Assembly: GCA_965248155.1 (NCBI GenBank)
Contig: CBDFIO010000002.1
Location: forward strand, 868,001 to 932,000
Length of the DNA stretch: 64,000 bases
Source of the DNA: RFSX01 sp965248155
GTDB lineage: Bacteria; Bacteroidota; Bacteroidia; Chitinophagales; Saprospiraceae
Direction of reading: 5' to 3'
Below, piece after piece: positions 25,824 through 36,598 of this stretch. How positions within the stretch are numbered: position 1 is the stretch's first letter; every line of letters starts with the position of its first letter. A program made the translations under genes and the position numbers. The notes beneath the pieces are model-generated. The model did no database searches. It was not told the DNA's origin and saw only the letters and a list, made by a program, of their open reading frames with translations.

Positions 25824-28406
25824 ATGAACAGACATATTACCTTTTTAGCCATTCTGGCACTCAGTGTTTTTATATCTTGTAAAACAAGTCAAACTATAGT
25901 CGAAGCACCACTCATCGAAGAAGAAATCTTAGATACGATGGTAGTTTCAGCTCCTGCAATTATTAAAGGAGAAGAAATTGTATATGAACTGGATCCTTAT
26001 CAGGCTTCAGCGACAAGACTTAATGATCTCATAAACACACGTCTTGAAATAGCTTTTGATTGGGAAAAACAACATGTTATTGGTAATGCTGAACTAACAA
26101 TTAAGGCTCATTTCTACGAATCAAATATTCTTGAATTGGATGCCAAGTATTTTGATATTCATAATATTGAAATAAATGGGCAGGAATTGGAATATGAATA
26201 TGATTATCAAAAATTAAAAATTCATCTGAACAAGTCATATGCAAGAGATGAATCCTTTACTGTGAATATAAATTATACGGCTAAACCAAATGAAGGACCA
26301 TCCGGAGGAAGTATGGCTATATTATCTAACAAGGGTCTGTTTTTCATTAACCCTTTAGGTGATAATCCTAACAAACCTCAGCAAATTTGGACTCAAGGAG
26401 AAACAGAAAATAATTCCAGATGGTTTCCTACAATTGATAAGCCTAACGAAAGATGTTCTCAGGAAATCTTTATTACAGTTCAAGATCGATTTAAGACCTT
26501 GTCAAATGGAAAATTAATGTCTTCTATTCTTAATGAAGATGGAACAAGAACCGATTATTGGAAACAAGAAAAAGAACATGCCCCTTATCTATTTATGCTG
26601 GGTATAGGTGAATATGCTGTGATTACAGATCAATGGAAGGACATACCATTAATGTATTATGTAGAACCTGAATTTGCTGATGATGCAAAAACAATTTTCA
26701 ATCATACGCCGGAGATGTTGGAGTTCTTTTCAAAAATTCTGGATTATCCTTATCCCTGGGATAAGTATGCACAAATTGTTTGCAAGGATTATGTTTCAGG
26801 AGCAATGGAAAATACTGGTGCAGTAGTATTTGGTGAATCAGTCCAGCGAACAACAAGTGAATTATTTGACAGAAATAATGATGATATCGTAGCACATGAA
26901 ATGTTCCACCACTGGTTTGGAGACCTTGTAACCTGTGAAAGTTGGTCTAACCTGACCTTAAATGAAGGATTTGCGGCGTATAGTGAATACTTATGGAGAG
27001 AATACAAATATGGAAATGCTACAGCTGAAAGGAAGAGACTTCAAGATCTTAATGGCTACCTCATGTCTTCTGGCCAACAAGGAATGCATGATCTCATAGA
27101 ATTTGAATACAAAGATAAAGAGCAAATGTTCGATGGCCACAGTTATAATAAGGGAGGCTTGATAATTCATATGCTTCGAAACTATATTGGCGATGAAGCT
27201 TTCTTTGCTTCTCTAAACAGGTTTCTTATTAAAAATGAGTATTCAGATGTAGAAGCACATGAATTAAGACTGGCATTTGAAGATGTGACCGGTGAGGATT
27301 TAAATTGGTTTTTCAATCAATGGTTTTATAATCAAGGACACCCAGTTATAGAAGTTTCTTATAATATCATTCCTGAAGAAAGTAAAGTTGAAATAGCAGT
27401 TGATCAAATTCAAGATCCTGAAAACAATCCTCCGATCTTTCAATTGCCGGTGAAAAGTATTTTATACTTCCCTTCAGGAAAAAAACAAATCGTTGATTCA
27501 TGGATCAATGAAAGATCTCAAAATATTAATATTGAATATGAAGGTGACGAAGCACCATCCATAGTGGTACTTGATGGGACTCATGACTTACTTGCCATTT
27601 TTAAGGAAGATAGAACAGACCAGCAACTCTTTGAATTATTTAGATTATCAGATGAATATGAGGACAAATACAATGCTTTAAAGTCTCTAAAAAATAAACC
27701 TAAATATTCGTCTGTATTCGATTTAGCTTTAAAAGACAAATCAAAAGAAATTAGAGCCCTTGGAATATCTTCCGTTAATGTTGACACTTATAAAGACCAA
27801 CTGATTAACATAGCTCTAAATGATGCAGATTCCGGAAATCGGACCAGGGCCTTAAAGAAAGTCAAAGATTATAAAACGGCTATAGGCTTGTTAGAAAGTG
27901 AAAAATCTTTCAGAGTTATAGCTGAAGCTTTAAGTATAATCAACAAAACTAATCCTGAGAAGGCTATTAAAGAAATTGAAAAATTAAAAAAATCCTATTA
28001 TAAACCTCTTATCCCAAAAATTGCCGAAATCTATGCGGCAACAAAAGAGGATAAGTATCTGGAGTTTTTCGAAAAAAACATCATTAATCTAAGCATGACA
28101 GGCTTTTTCAACTTTATTAAAAATTATGAAAAAGTTGCTAAACACACCACACCCGAAAGAATGTTGAGTACATCTGAATATTTGAAAGCTGTAGCGATGG
28201 ATAATTCTAGTATATATTTCAAAAAATATGCTGCGACAAACCTGATTAATAAACTATTAACAGCCCTCCAAAAAAGAGAAGATGCAGAAAGTAACAATAC
28301 TGTTGCGGATGTGATCAACAAACTGTCCGCTAATTTGACTGAAATTGTAAGCAAGACAAGTGATACAAGACTAAAATCAAGTTTTAAAAAATTCAACACC
28401 CCTTAA
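25824..28406 (+). CDS. M1 family zinc aminopeptidase, lipoprotein (860 aa)
   Basis: Releases N-terminal amino acids from peptides at the cell surface or in the periplasm. I chose the ATG at 25824 because it gives a lipoprotein signal (MNRHITFLAI...FISCKTSQ) and lies after a -7 box; an in-frame TTG 14 codons upstream is less likely. The M1 exopeptidase motif reads SGAMENTGAVVF and the zinc site is HEMFHHWFGDLVT with the distal Glu in LNEGFAAY, near residues 355-385. The C-terminal 290 residues are a HEAT-like helical repeat domain. Full length. Confidence 0.94.
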   Translation: MNRHITFLAILALSVFISCKTSQTIVEAPLIEEEILDTMVVSAPAIIKGEEIVYELDPYQASATRLNDLINTRLEIAFDWEKQHVIGNAELTIKAHFYESNILELDAKYFDIHNIEINGQELEYEYDYQKLKIHLNKSYARDESFTVNINYTAKPNEGPSGGSMAILSNKGLFFINPLGDNPNKPQQIWTQGETENNSRWFPTIDKPNERCSQEIFITVQDRFKTLSNGKLMSSILNEDGTRTDYWKQEKEHAPYLFMLGIGEYAVITDQWKDIPLMYYVEPEFADDAKTIFNHTPEMLEFFSKILDYPYPWDKYAQIVCKDYVSGAMENTGAVVFGESVQRTTSELFDRNNDDIVAHEMFHHWFGDLVTCESWSNLTLNEGFAAYSEYLWREYKYGNATAERKRLQDLNGYLMSSGQQGMHDLIEFEYKDKEQMFDGHSYNKGGLIIHMLRNYIGDEAFFASLNRFLIKNEYSDVEAHELRLAFEDVTGEDLNWFFNQWFYNQGHPVIEVSYNIIPEESKVEIAVDQIQDPENNPPIFQLPVKSILYFPSGKKQIVDSWINERSQNINIEYEGDEAPSIVVLDGTHDLLAIFKEDRTDQQLFELFRLSDEYEDKYNALKSLKNKPKYSSVFDLALKDKSKEIRALGISSVNVDTYKDQLINIALNDADSGNRTRALKKVKDYKTAIGLLESEKSFRVIAEALSIINKTNPEKAIKEIEKLKKSYYKPLIPKIAEIYAATKEDKYLEFFEKNIINLSMTGFFNFIKNYEKVAKHTTPERMLSTSEYLKAVAMDNSSIYFKKYAATNLINKLLTALQKREDAESNNTVADVINKLSANLTEIVSKTSDTRLKSSFKKFNTP

Positions 28407-28412
28407 ATCAAA

Positions 28413-28898
28413 ATGGAATTTGACAAATTCTATATAAAAAGAAAATCTTGGTTTTCATCCGGCAACTTTAATATCTATGATGAAAACAACGAACTCATTT
28501 ATATTGTAAAAAGCAATGTTTGGGAATTCAGAAAGAAATTCAGGTTTTGTGATATCAATAAGAACACAATTTATACGATTAAGACATTGAACAGCTTTGG
28601 GACAAGTTATAATTTGCTGGAAAATGGGAAGGTGATTGCCCTTGTTGAAAAACCAATGAGTTTGTCAAATACTGTCTTCAAAATATCAACAACTATTACT
28701 GGTCCATTCATTGCAGAAGGCAATGTTTGGTCGAATGAATATAAATTTAAGCGTGGAGAATCTGAAATAGGAATTGTCTCTTACAAGATCTGGAGTGCAG
28801 GCGATTTTGGAATTGCAATAAAACAAGGAGAACCATCATCTTTACTACTTTCTGTAGTAATTATTATTGGATATTTAAAAGAAAACGGAGCTGCATAA
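28413..28898 (+). CDS. LURP-one-related/Tubby-like beta-barrel protein (161 aa)
   Basis: It reads as twelve short beta strands, starting FYIKRKSWFSSGNFNIYDENN, with a C-terminal hydrophobic helix (LLLSVVIIIGYL). This fits the LOR/phospholipid scramblase-like fold (Tubby C-terminal superfamily), common as small proteins in bacteria, of unknown biochemical role. It lies 6 bp after the aminopeptidase stop, so it is probably cotranscribed. No motif identifies a ligand. Confidence 0.65.
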   Translation: MEFDKFYIKRKSWFSSGNFNIYDENNELIYIVKSNVWEFRKKFRFCDINKNTIYTIKTLNSFGTSYNLLENGKVIALVEKPMSLSNTVFKISTTITGPFIAEGNVWSNEYKFKRGESEIGIVSYKIWSAGDFGIAIKQGEPSSLLLSVVIIIGYLKENGAA

Positions 28899-28915
28899 GA
28901 CATGCGGAAATGACT

Positions 28916-28923
28916 TATATTTG
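28916..28923 (+). promoter_or_regulatory. Candidate -7 box (TATATTTG) upstream of the first FG-GAP lipoprotein
   Basis: TATATTTG matches TAnnTTTG and lies 29 bp before the start codon of the gene at 28953. The -33 region has no clear TTG. Confidence 0.4.
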
Positions 28924-28952
28924 AACTCTTATTTATTAACCAGTTTGAGATA

Positions 28953-31900
28953 ATGAAAACTATTAAGATAGGTCTACTATCACTCCTGATATTTGCTACT
29001 GTCGCTTGTTCGGATCAATCTGATGATTTGGCACATTCTGATTCTATATCTGGTTTGGAGCTGGTACCAGAAGGAAAATCTGGTATTTCATTCAACAATA
29101 CGCTTTCAGACAATCCTCTTTCTGATAAAAATGTACTTTCCTACCAGCATTATTTTAATGGTGCAGGAGTAGGTGTAGCAGATTTTAATCAAGATGGTCT
29201 TCAAGATATTTTCTTTGCTGGGAATGAAGTTCCAAATGAGTTATATATCAATAAAGGCGACTGGAAGTTTGAAAAACTTGGTCCTGAAGCAGGTATAAAT
29301 AAGAACAAAGTCTGGAGTGCAGGAGTCAGTATTGTTGATATCAACAATGATTCCTATCCGGATATATATGTGTCACAACAAGGTCCATATGAGGAATCTC
29401 AACGAAGGAATCTTTTTTATATCAATAACAAGAATTTAAGTTTTACTGAATCTGCAGCAGCAATGGGATTGGATGATGGCAATTATTCTACCCAGGCAGC
29501 TTTCTTTGATTACGACAAAGACGGTGATCTGGATTGCTATGTTATGAACGAATCAAAATATGCTGGAGTCATTTTGAGATCTATTTACATTGATCTGGAA
29601 AAGAAAGAAAACATGATTGCTGCAAGTGGTAAGCTATTTGAAAATCTTGGCAATCTTACTTTTAAAGATGTGACCGAAAAAGCTGGAGTCCTCAACTATG
29701 GATATGGTCTTGGTCTCTCCATAGCTGATATCAATGGTGACAATTGGCCTGACATCTATGTAGCAAATGACTATACCGTTCCTGATTTTATGTATATCAA
29801 CCAAAAAGACGGAAGCTTTAAGGAATCCATTAAAGAATTTACCAAACAGATATCCTATTTCGGGATGGGTTGCGATATTGCAGATATCAATAATGATGGC
29901 TTAGTAGATATCGGTGTAGTTGATATGGCGGCTGAAGATCATTTTAGAGATAAAACCCTTATGGCAGGGATGGATTCTGAAGGTTTTAAATATTATTTCT
30001 ATGAGCTGGGATACCAATTCCAATATATGTTTAACAGCCTTCAATTAAATAATGGCAATAATACCTTTTCCAATATTGCAGCTTTAGCAGGGGTTTTAAA
30101 ATCTGACTGGAGCTGGGCTGCTTTGTTTGTTGATCTAAACCTTGACGGATACAAAGATTATTATGTCAGCAATGGCTTTAGACGTTATTCCAGAGATAAT
30201 GATTTTAGAATCAAAATGAAACAGATCAGAGATAAGAACAATGGATCTGTTCCCCTTAATATGAGGGAGGAGATCTATAAGCTTATGCCAGAGATCAAAC
30301 TGAACAATAAATTATATATCAATAATAAGCATCTCCATTTTGATGAATCCAGCGAATTTTCTCATCCTGATTTTCCTACTTTTTCATATGGAGTGGCTTA
30401 TGCCGATTTTGATAATGATGGAGATTTTGACCTGGTTATCAATAATATTGATCAAGCGGCACAATTATTAAAAAACACAATTATCGAGACCTCCAATACC
30501 AATTACATTAAAGTAAGATTAGATTCAGAGAATCAGGCAAGAAAAATAAATAGCAAGGTCTATTTATATATTGATGATGAAATTCAGATTCAAGAATATT
30601 CTTTTGTAAGGGGATATGAATCAACGATGGAAGAAGTCTTGATTTTTGGGCTTGGAAATCACTCAACAATAGATAGTTTAAAAATATTATGGTCTGATGA
30701 TAATGTTCAGCTACTGAATAATGTCGAAGCCAATCAGGACTTAACGATCAAATATGAAAAACAAAATTCAAGTATCGCGGATCATTCTAAAGACAGCTAT
30801 TTCCAAGCTGTTGATCCCATAAAAATTGGAGTTGATTTTAAACACTCAGAAAATCATTTCGATGATTTCGAGCAAGAAATTCTTTTACCCCAAAAACAAT
30901 CAGCCTTTGGTCCCGCTCTTGCAGTTGCCGATGTAAATAATGATAAGCTTGATGATTTTTATGTGGGAGGTGCAAAAAATCAATCGGGGAGACTTTATAT
31001 TCAAAATCCAAATGGGAGCTTTACTCTGGCAAGCAGACAACCTTGGGAGGCAGATATAGCAAGTGAAGATGTAGCTGCCATTTTTATTGACCCTAATAAT
31101 GATGGTAATAAAGATTTACTTGTTGTAAGTGGTGGCAGTGGAGATTTTATTGGAGATGAAGCAAATCTCCATAATCGATTCTATGCAAATATAGGCGGTG
31201 GTCAATTCGGAAAGATCGGAAACATTCTTCCTCCAAGTTTGACGGCTTCTTATTCAATTGAAGCTGCTAATATAGATAATGATGATGAACTTGAAATCTT
31301 GGTTCTGGGAGCTGCGCGACCCGGTAAATATCCTATAAGTGAAAAGGCAATTCTGTACGATTATCAGGATCAATCTTATAAAAATATAATTAATGAAGTT
31401 GCTCCCGATTTGGTAGAGATGAAAGGTCTTATAAGAGATGCAGAATGGGTCGATCTTAATAATGACGGAAATCAGGATTTGATTACTGTTGGAGAATGGC
31501 AAAATGTAGAAGTGTTCATTTCTGAAAATGGGAAATTGGTAAGAAGAACTGAAAACTGGGGAATCGCTGATAAGCAGGGATGGTGGAGATCTATCGAAAA
31601 AGCTGATCTGGACGAGGATGGAGATATGGATTTTATTGTAGGAAATGTAGGTGTCAACTTCAAACAAAAAGCTTCAGGTGAACATCCACTTTATTTATAT
31701 TCCAACGACTTTGATGGTAATGGTACTCTAGATGTTGTTCTCGCCAAAGACTATAATGACAAAATAGTCCCAACAAGAGGACGTCAATGTTCTTCAGAAC
31801 AAATGCCCTTCATAGAAGACAAGTTTGAAACATTCAATGCTTTTGCTTCTGCAAGTATTGGCGATATTCTGGGAAATGATAAAATTGATTCTGGGATAAA

Positions 31901-32282
31901 ACTAAAAGCCGTTGACTTTCATTCATATATTATGTGGAACGAAGGAAATAAATTTAGATTCGATTTATTGCCAGTTTTATCTCAGAGTTTTCCAATAAAT
32001 GATATTATTGTGACCGATTTTAATGCTGATAATAAAAGTGATATCATTCTTGTTGGCAATGACTATAATACAGAATACGAAACGCCACGGCTAGATGCCG
32101 GAAGAGGGCTCGCTTTAATGAATCTCGGAAATTCAAATTTTGAATCGCTGACAGTACAAGAGTCTGGTATATATTGCCCTCAAGATGCTAAGCGTATGCG
32201 AATTTTAAAATCAGCAAATAATAATTTTATCATTGTAGCTAATAATAATTCCAATTTAGATTTTCTTAAGATTAATCAATAA
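28953..32282 (+). CDS. FG-GAP/VCBS repeat and ASPIC-UnbV (CRTAC-like) lipoprotein (1109 aa)
   Basis: Large surface or periplasmic lipoprotein: the signal ends in TVACSDQ. Two blocks of seven-bladed FG-GAP beta-propeller repeats carry calcium loops such as DFNQDGLQDIF, DINNDSYPDIYV, DYDKDGDLDCY and DFDNDGDFDLV. Between them, around residues 520-610, is an ASPIC/UnbV module (VRGYESTMEEVLIFGLG). In Bacteroidota these 1100-residue proteins usually accompany SusC/SusD glycan or glycoprotein uptake loci; here neither is adjacent. The gene is 5 bp upstream of a paralogue of the same build. Role unknown, probably ligand or cargo binding. Confidence 0.9.
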   Translation: MKTIKIGLLSLLIFATVACSDQSDDLAHSDSISGLELVPEGKSGISFNNTLSDNPLSDKNVLSYQHYFNGAGVGVADFNQDGLQDIFFAGNEVPNELYINKGDWKFEKLGPEAGINKNKVWSAGVSIVDINNDSYPDIYVSQQGPYEESQRRNLFYINNKNLSFTESAAAMGLDDGNYSTQAAFFDYDKDGDLDCYVMNESKYAGVILRSIYIDLEKKENMIAASGKLFENLGNLTFKDVTEKAGVLNYGYGLGLSIADINGDNWPDIYVANDYTVPDFMYINQKDGSFKESIKEFTKQISYFGMGCDIADINNDGLVDIGVVDMAAEDHFRDKTLMAGMDSEGFKYYFYELGYQFQYMFNSLQLNNGNNTFSNIAALAGVLKSDWSWAALFVDLNLDGYKDYYVSNGFRRYSRDNDFRIKMKQIRDKNNGSVPLNMREEIYKLMPEIKLNNKLYINNKHLHFDESSEFSHPDFPTFSYGVAYADFDNDGDFDLVINNIDQAAQLLKNTIIETSNTNYIKVRLDSENQARKINSKVYLYIDDEIQIQEYSFVRGYESTMEEVLIFGLGNHSTIDSLKILWSDDNVQLLNNVEANQDLTIKYEKQNSSIADHSKDSYFQAVDPIKIGVDFKHSENHFDDFEQEILLPQKQSAFGPALAVADVNNDKLDDFYVGGAKNQSGRLYIQNPNGSFTLASRQPWEADIASEDVAAIFIDPNNDGNKDLLVVSGGSGDFIGDEANLHNRFYANIGGGQFGKIGNILPPSLTASYSIEAANIDNDDELEILVLGAARPGKYPISEKAILYDYQDQSYKNIINEVAPDLVEMKGLIRDAEWVDLNNDGNQDLITVGEWQNVEVFISENGKLVRRTENWGIADKQGWWRSIEKADLDEDGDMDFIVGNVGVNFKQKASGEHPLYLYSNDFDGNGTLDVVLAKDYNDKIVPTRGRQCSSEQMPFIEDKFETFNAFASASIGDILGNDKIDSGIKLKAVDFHSYIMWNEGNKFRFDLLPVLSQSFPINDIIVTDFNADNKSDIILVGNDYNTEYETPRLDAGRGLALMNLGNSNFESLTVQESGIYCPQDAKRMRILKSANNNFIIVANNNSNLDFLKINQ

Positions 32283-32287
32283 TTAGT

Positions 32288-35200
32288 ATGATCACGAAAT
32301 TTATAAATCTTGTATCAGTTTTCTTATTAATTGTTCTCGTCTCTTGCCAAAGTGATGAAGTCGAGCAAAATAAACCGGTCAAGTTCAAGAGGTTGTCTTC
32401 TGAGGAGAGTGGTATGAAATTCTCTAACCTTTTGGATGAATATAAAATTAGAAGTCCGTTTAATTATATAAATGTTTATCTCGGAGGAGGTGTTTCTATA
32501 GGGGATATAAATAACGACGGCTTACAAGATATCTACCTGACTTCGAATATGGCATCTTCTAAATTATTTCTAAATAAAGGAAATATGAAATTTGAGGATA
32601 TTACAACTCAATCTGGAACTTCAACATCTGATTGGTGTACATCTTCAACAATGTCTGATGTCAATAACGATGGGTGGTTAGATATATATGTTTGTAGTTC
32701 TTACTATAACGATACATTACGACGTGCAAATAAGTTATTCATAAATAACCAGGATGGCTCCTTTACCGACCTTGCAAAAACTATGGGTGTAGATGATATG
32801 AATTATAGTATCGGATCTGCATTCCTTGACTATGATAAAGATGGTGATCTGGACTTAATTGTAGGTAATCATCCCAGGTACAGAAGTATGCCTCTTGCTA
32901 CACATTTTGGATACTGGAAAGATCCAGTTATGGAATTTAGCAATCGATTATTTAGAAATGATGGAATCAAGTTTACGGATGTGACTAAGGAGGCAGGTAT
33001 TTTAAGCTACGGATTTTCTCTTGCCATCAGTACCAGCGATTTCACAAATGATGGCTGGCCTGATATATATATTACTGTTGATCATGATGAGCCTGATTTA
33101 ATATTCAAAAATAACCAGGATGGTACATTTACGAATATTATTGAGGATGCAATAATGCAGAGTAGCCTTTCTTCAATGGGGATTGATGCGGGAGATGTCA
33201 ATCATGATAAGTACCCTGATTTTTTTGTTGCTGAAATGCAAAGTGAAAGTCATTACCGTCAAAAGGTAACAATGACAATGCAGAGTGTTGACAGGTTTTC
33301 ATACTTAACAGATACTTTGGGATATAAGTATTACCAAATGCACAATTATCTGCACTTAAATAACGGTAATGAAAGTTTCAGTGATATCTCACAGATGTCA
33401 GAAACCGCAAAATCCGATTGGACCTGGGCCACCCTATTCATGGATTATGATAATGATGGATGGCAGGATTTGTACTGCACCAATGGGTGGTACAAAGATA
33501 TTTATAAGAGAGACGATCGTTTACGATTAGATTCTGTAATGATGGCTCTTCAGGGAGATATGCAAAAAATGAATGCATATGCCGAAGATTTTTGCAGAAA
33601 AGCCCCTCAGACAAAACTTCAGAATTATCTTTTTAAGAATAATGGAGATCTTGATTTTAGCAATTATTCCAATCTGTCTGAATTAAGAGAAAAGACTATC
33701 TCTACAGGAGCTGCTTATGGAGATCTTGATAATGATGGTGATTTGGATCTCGTTGTTAATAATCTGGGAGAAGAGAGTTTTCTTTATGAAAACACCTGCA
33801 ATAATTGTGGGAACTATTTGAATATCGAATTTGCCCATACAGATGCTTTAAGCCCGCTCAATGCAAAAAATTTCATCTATTATGGTGAGGAAGTTCAAAG
33901 CAGAGAATTACTGTTGACCAGAGGATTCCAATCCAGTTGCGAAAACAGAGTTCATTTTGGTCTGGGAAAAATCAATGAAATCGATCGTATAGATATCATA
34001 TGGCCAGACAATAAAATGCAAGTACTAAAAAGTATTAAAGCGAATCAAACTCTGAATGTTAATTATCAATCTGCAGATCAAGTTTTTGATTATCAGGATT
34101 TAGTAGTTAAAAATAAAATCTTTGCAGAAGTAGATGTCCTACAATTAGGACTTGATTATACTCAAGAAGAAAATTATTTTAATGATTATGATATTCAGGT
34201 TCTACTTCCTCACAAGCTTTCGGAATACGGTCCATTCAGTTCTGTTGGGGATGTAAATGGTGACGGCAAAGATGATCTTTTCATTGGTAGTCCACATCAA
34301 CAGCCATCAGCTTTATATATGCAAAGCGAAAACGGCTCATTTACCAAAAGCAATAAAAGTCTATTCAATCAGCATAAGAACTTTGAAGATGGAAAAAGCA
34401 ACTTCTTTGATGCAGATAATGATAATGATCTTGATTTAATTGTTAGTAGTACGGGATATGAATTTGAAGATAACCATGAATTGTATCAAGTACGATTCTA
34501 TCTCAATGATGGTAGTGGAAATTTTGAATACAAAAAAGAAGCGCTTCCAGAATTCCTCCATAGTGCATCATGTGTAAAAACAAGTGATTTTGATAATGAT
34601 GGTGATTTAGACATTTTTATTGGAGGTCGTCTTAATCCTCATAGCTATCCTTTACCTGGTACAAGTGGTTTATTTATTAATGATGGTACCGGCCAATTTT
34701 CTAATGAAATAGATAAAATTGCGCCTGAGTTGAAGCATTTTGGAATGGTTAATGATGCTGTTTGGACAGACATAAATAATGATGGGACAGAAGATCTAAT
34801 TGTAGTAGGTGAATGGACTCCAGTTAGTTTTTGGATCAATATAGATGGTACTTTAGCTAACAAAACAGACCAGTTTCTCGATAATAATCAAGTCGGTTGG
34901 TGGAATACTATCTCTGTTGCTGACTTAGATAACAATGGCCTCGATGATTTAATCGTAGGAAACTTAGGATTAAATTATAGTTATACAGCATCAGATGAAA
35001 AACCATTTATGGTCTATGCTAAGGATTTTGACGAAAGTGGCTCTGACGATATCGTTCTTGGTACGTATTATGGCGATATCGTTTATCCTGTACGTGGAAA
35101 ATCTTGTTCTTCTGAGCAAATTCCAGATTTAAAAAAGGAATTCAAGACTTTTGAAAAATTTGCCGTAGCTGATATTTTTGATGTTTATGGAGAGAGCTTA

Positions 35201-35593
35201 GACAGTGCTTTGAAATATGAAGTTAATCAGTTTGCAAGTATCATTTTATATCAGGATGAATCAGGAAAATTTGCCGTTAATAAATTACCTAACCAAGCTC
35301 AGATCGCTCCGATTAATGATGTTATTATTAAAGACTTAAACAATGATAAACTTCTAGATATCATTGTTGCAGGTAATTTGTATCAATCGGAGATAGAAAC
35401 CGGGAGAGCAGATGCCGGGACTGGTTTAGTAATGATAAATAAGGGCAATAGAACTTTCGAACCTCTGAATGTATATGAAAGTGGACTTTATGTTCCCGGT
35501 GATGTAAAATCATTAAACCAGTTGGTTATTAATGATGAAAACTATATGTTTATTGGAATCAATAAGGAGGCTGCAAAACTTGTGAAATTCTAA
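32288..35593 (+). CDS. FG-GAP/VCBS repeat and ASPIC-UnbV lipoprotein, second tandem paralogue (1101 aa)
   Basis: Same architecture as its upstream neighbour: lipobox LVSCQSD, N-terminal propeller with DINNDGLQDIYL and DVNNDGWLDIYV calcium loops, UnbV module around residues 520-610 (TRGFQSSCENRVHFGLG) and a second propeller with DVNGDGKDDLFI. Sequence identity between the two is moderate rather than near-complete, so this is an old duplication. It is translated 5 bp after the first and ends 4 bp into the convergent propeller pseudogene. No SusC/SusD partner in the window. Confidence 0.9.
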   Translation: MITKFINLVSVFLLIVLVSCQSDEVEQNKPVKFKRLSSEESGMKFSNLLDEYKIRSPFNYINVYLGGGVSIGDINNDGLQDIYLTSNMASSKLFLNKGNMKFEDITTQSGTSTSDWCTSSTMSDVNNDGWLDIYVCSSYYNDTLRRANKLFINNQDGSFTDLAKTMGVDDMNYSIGSAFLDYDKDGDLDLIVGNHPRYRSMPLATHFGYWKDPVMEFSNRLFRNDGIKFTDVTKEAGILSYGFSLAISTSDFTNDGWPDIYITVDHDEPDLIFKNNQDGTFTNIIEDAIMQSSLSSMGIDAGDVNHDKYPDFFVAEMQSESHYRQKVTMTMQSVDRFSYLTDTLGYKYYQMHNYLHLNNGNESFSDISQMSETAKSDWTWATLFMDYDNDGWQDLYCTNGWYKDIYKRDDRLRLDSVMMALQGDMQKMNAYAEDFCRKAPQTKLQNYLFKNNGDLDFSNYSNLSELREKTISTGAAYGDLDNDGDLDLVVNNLGEESFLYENTCNNCGNYLNIEFAHTDALSPLNAKNFIYYGEEVQSRELLLTRGFQSSCENRVHFGLGKINEIDRIDIIWPDNKMQVLKSIKANQTLNVNYQSADQVFDYQDLVVKNKIFAEVDVLQLGLDYTQEENYFNDYDIQVLLPHKLSEYGPFSSVGDVNGDGKDDLFIGSPHQQPSALYMQSENGSFTKSNKSLFNQHKNFEDGKSNFFDADNDNDLDLIVSSTGYEFEDNHELYQVRFYLNDGSGNFEYKKEALPEFLHSASCVKTSDFDNDGDLDIFIGGRLNPHSYPLPGTSGLFINDGTGQFSNEIDKIAPELKHFGMVNDAVWTDINNDGTEDLIVVGEWTPVSFWINIDGTLANKTDQFLDNNQVGWWNTISVADLDNNGLDDLIVGNLGLNYSYTASDEKPFMVYAKDFDESGSDDIVLGTYYGDIVYPVRGKSCSSEQIPDLKKEFKTFEKFAVADIFDVYGESLDSALKYEVNQFASIILYQDESGKFAVNKLPNQAQIAPINDVIIKDLNNDKLLDIIVAGNLYQSEIETGRADAGTGLVMINKGNRTFEPLNVYESGLYVPGDVKSLNQLVINDENYMFIGINKEAAKLVKF

Positions 35594-36465
35594 TTGATTA
35601 TTAACGAATCAATAGCCTTGCGTTTTAATATTGAAATATGATTTCCTTTTTTATTTGCAACAAATAACTTTCCATCTATTGTACTGATATCACTTGGGTT
35701 GTGAATAGAATTTTTGATTTTTTCAATAAACTCACCTTCGTGATTATAAACGCATATGATGTTCTTATGGGAATCAGAAATGTAAATAAAATTTTCATCT
35801 GAACACATTCCTATAGGCCATTTGAATTTTTGATTTTCACCAAAAGAAAAGTCAAATTCTCCCGAATTATAGAATACTTTGACCTCTTTGTTTCCAGAAT
35901 CAAGAACATAAATCTTATCATTCAATAACATTACATTGCTTGGTTTCTCCAGACTTTGATTGTCTTCTTGTCCATCAATAATAATCTTGAAATCATCTTT
36001 AGAATATAGAACCCGATCGTTCTGGTGGTCTACGATGGCATAGTTATTAATGTCTATAGCATCAGCCGATGTAGGTCCACTCAACTCTGAAAATGACAAC
36101 AATTTGTACAGTGGCCCTCCTCGGAATACATATATGGTGTCCTTATAAAAAGAAGGTATCAACAAGCGGCTTTTTTTTGATTCAATATATACCGGGGTTG
36201 ATACAGATACCTTTTGTTGAATACTGCCGTCCAATGTATCAAAGATCAAAATCTCATCTCACGAGGAATCTGAAACCAATAGCAGTCTGTCATGATTAGT
36301 GATTCCAGTAGGTGTGAAATTTTCTACTGCTATAGTTCTATACAGAGACCAATTTTCAGAATTAGCTTTAGTACAAGATTCCAAAACGATAGACATATAC
36401 GCTAAACCAATAAATAATAGTAGGCCAAGCACTTTAATCGAAAATGAGAATTTCTGAATTTTCAT
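35590..36465 (-). pseudogene. NHL/6-bladed beta-propeller lipoprotein with an in-frame TGA
   Basis: The frame is continuous from an ATG at 36465 to 35590 apart from TGA at 36261-36259. The N-terminal 68 codons carry a signal with SIVLESCTKAN; the rest has propeller repeats such as DRVLYSKDDFKII, NVMLLNDKIYVLDSGNKEVK and FIYISDSHKNIICVYNHEG. The break reads VSDSS-stop-DEILIFD, inside a blade where Arg (CGA) would fit, so one C-to-T change explains it. The product would have been about 291 residues, anchored like other 6-bladed propeller lipoproteins of Bacteroidota. Function unknown. Confidence 0.8.
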
Positions 36466-36598
36466 GTTAATATTTAAAACGGTACAAAAGTAAAATATTC
36501 AATTTCATATTTAACTTAATCTTTAATACATATTTCTATTTTCTTTCGTTTTAGAAACAGTTGTGCTATCTTTATATTAAAGAAAACTATAATATGTT

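Noticed and set aside
5876..36261. Alternative genetic code or stop-codon recoding to explain the internal TAG and TGA
   Set aside because: TAG and TGA end other intact genes in the window (for example the trehalase remnant, the toxin gene and the XRE gene), and no selenocysteine-type context or Cys homologue position is seen at the TGA.
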